In this document: one piece after another, positions 5,707-6,485 of the stretch
How positions within the stretch are numbered: position 1 is the first letter of the stretch
Layout of the letters: each line of letters opens with the position of its first letter
Assembly (NCBI GenBank): GCA_021772875.1
Contig: JAJFLD010000164.1
Span: 1-6,485 of the forward strand
Direction of reading: 5' to 3'
Source of the DNA: Ghiorsea sp.
Lineage (GTDB): Bacteria > Pseudomonadota > Zetaproteobacteria > Mariprofundales > Mariprofundaceae
DNA length: 6,485 nt
Translations under genes and position numbers: made by a program
The notes under the pieces: generated by a model
What the model saw: the letters and a program-made list of their open reading frames with translations, nothing else
The model's database searches: none
What the model was told of the DNA's origin: nothing

Positions 5707-5723
5707 TAAGCTCTCTTGGCTTA
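5707..5723. terminator. Possible shared hairpin between convergent genes
   Basis: TAAGC (5707-5711) pairs with GCTTA (5719-5723) around a 7-nt loop, between the stop of the exported-protein gene and the stop of gloB; the right arm includes the gloB stop codon. On the plus strand a CTTTTTG run follows about nine bases later; on the minus strand there is no T-run. Too weak for a confident terminator, but nothing better separates the two genes. Confidence 0.25.
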
Positions 5724-6485
5724 GCTGTTGTCTTTTTGTAGACGAATGGCTTGAAAGGTTTGAAAAGCATTGAATTTTTGTTGGTGCTGTTGATTGTAGT
5801 ATGCAATAAAGTCTGCATTTAAGGGACGAAGGAAAGGGTTGGTAGCCTTTTCTAAACCCAGTTGAGAGGGAATGGTTGGTTTGTTTTCTAGGCGTGTTTG
5901 TTTATCATCTTTGATGCGTTGTTGTAATATCTCGTTTTTACCATCTACAGACTGGGCAAAGCTTAAATTGGATAGGGTGTATTCATGGGCGCAATAGATT
6001 TGTGATTCATCATTTAAGGCGGCAAGTGTTTGTAAACTTTGCCACATTTGTGCGTGAGAACCCTCAAAAAGACGACCGCACCCACCACCAAAAAGGGTGT
6101 CGCCGCAAAAAAGAGCATCATCAATGATAAATGCAATATGCCCTAAGGTATGACCCGGTACATCCATAGTCTTGATGTTAAGTTCCCCTAAGGTGAATGA
6201 TCTATTGGCTTGAATGGGTTGGCTAATGCCACGGATGCGAGCTGCATCGGCTTGATTGCCTACAACTTCACATTGGTATAATTCAACAAGTTCTAAGTTG
6301 CCATCGGTATGGTCCCAATGGTGGTGGGTGTTGAGGATATGGGTAGGTTTTAAGTTTAGTTTTTGGCATGTCTCTTGCACTAGATTGGCTAGTGTCGGGT
6401 CAACAACACAGACGACTTTGGAGTGGAAGTCTTGGATAAGATAGATATAGTTGTCACGCAGTGCAGGTATTTGATGTACGTAAAA
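5721..6485 (-). CDS. gloB: Hydroxyacylglutathione hydrolase (glyoxalase II) GloB, start just beyond window
   Basis: Hydrolyses S-D-lactoylglutathione to D-lactate and glutathione, the second step of methylglyoxal detoxification in the cytoplasm. The frame is open to the right edge, giving 254 visible residues; with E. coli GloB at 251, only a residue or so is missing. The GTG at 6380 is internal: upstream codons encode the canonical N-terminus HQIPALRDNYIYLI. Metallo-beta-lactamase metal ligands are intact: THHHWDH (His54, His56, Asp58, His59 in visible numbering), VPGHTLGH (His112), FCGDTLF (Asp129) and CAHEYTLSNLSFA (His167). The glyoxalase II glutathione-binding region is present as GGGCGRLFEG (133-142), and NPFLR (216-220) is in the C-terminal helical domain. 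It converges with the exported-protein gene, with 14 bp between stops, so it is transcribed independently. No missing residue or frameshift is seen. Confidence 0.95.
   Translation of the reverse strand, partial: FYVHQIPALRDNYIYLIQDFHSKVVCVVDPTLANLVQETCQKLNLKPTHILNTHHHWDHTDGNLELVELYQCEVVGNQADAARIRGISQPIQANRSFTLGELNIKTMDVPGHTLGHIAFIIDDALFCGDTLFGGGCGRLFEGSHAQMWQSLQTLAALNDESQIYCAHEYTLSNLSFAQSVDGKNEILQQRIKDDKQTRLENKPTIPSQLGLEKATNPFLRPLNADFIAYYNQQHQQKFNAFQTFQAIRLQKDNS

Noticed and set aside
6378..6380. GTG as the gloB start
   Set aside because: The frame continues to the window edge and encodes the conserved GloB N-terminus HQIPALRDNYIYLI, so the true start is outside the window.
1..6485. Mobile elements, CRISPR, tRNA/rRNA or a defence system
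   Set aside because: No terminal inverted repeats, transposase or integrase motifs, direct-repeat arrays or structured RNA genes were seen; almost the whole window is accounted for by core genes.

Overview
The window looks like a chromosomal segment from a Gram-negative, probably proteobacterial genome of moderate GC (low-to-mid 40s percent by eye). It carries the cytoplasmic half of lipid A biosynthesis in the compact order fabZ-lpxA-lpxI-lpxB. Two things bear on lineage. The UDP-diacylglucosamine hydrolase is of the LpxI (DUF1009) type rather than LpxH, and the neighbours are ApaH and a glutathione-dependent glyoxalase II. LpxI with this gene order is typical of Alphaproteobacteria and several deep proteobacterial lines. 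Combined with ApaH and the base composition, a non-enteric lineage such as a Zetaproteobacterium is my best guess, but this is inference only.

Layout. Positions 2-304 hold the 3' two-thirds of fabZ, which overlaps lpxA (301-1107, GTG start) by 4 bp. lpxI (1118-1933) follows after 10 bp. A 230-bp gap (1934-2163) then interrupts the cluster; it holds a weak terminator-like hairpin at the lpxI stop and a small unrecognised antisense reading frame. lpxB (2164-3333) comes next and overlaps apaH (3333-4160, GTG start) by one base. After 55 bp comes a gene for an exported, unrecognised 496-residue protein (4216-5706). It appears to be built from three diverged copies of one domain and is the main novelty here. 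gloB (5721 to the right edge, minus strand) converges on it, with only 14 bp between the stop codons.

How the genes work together. FabZ makes the unsaturated acyl-ACP intermediate of fatty acid elongation. LpxA transfers a 3-hydroxyacyl chain from ACP to UDP-GlcNAc. LpxI cleaves UDP-2,3-diacylglucosamine to lipid X, and LpxB joins lipid X to another UDP-diacylglucosamine to give the lipid A disaccharide. LpxC and LpxD would be encoded elsewhere; lpxD is commonly just upstream of fabZ, outside the window. ApaH (Ap4A hydrolysis) is translationally linked to lpxB but belongs to no lipid A step. GloB detoxifies S-lactoylglutathione and is transcribed separately.

No tRNA, rRNA, CRISPR array, insertion sequence or phage gene was seen. 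The genes are mostly ordinary core genes; the exported triplicated-domain protein, several motif deviations in LpxB and the lpxB-apaH coupling deserve a second look.
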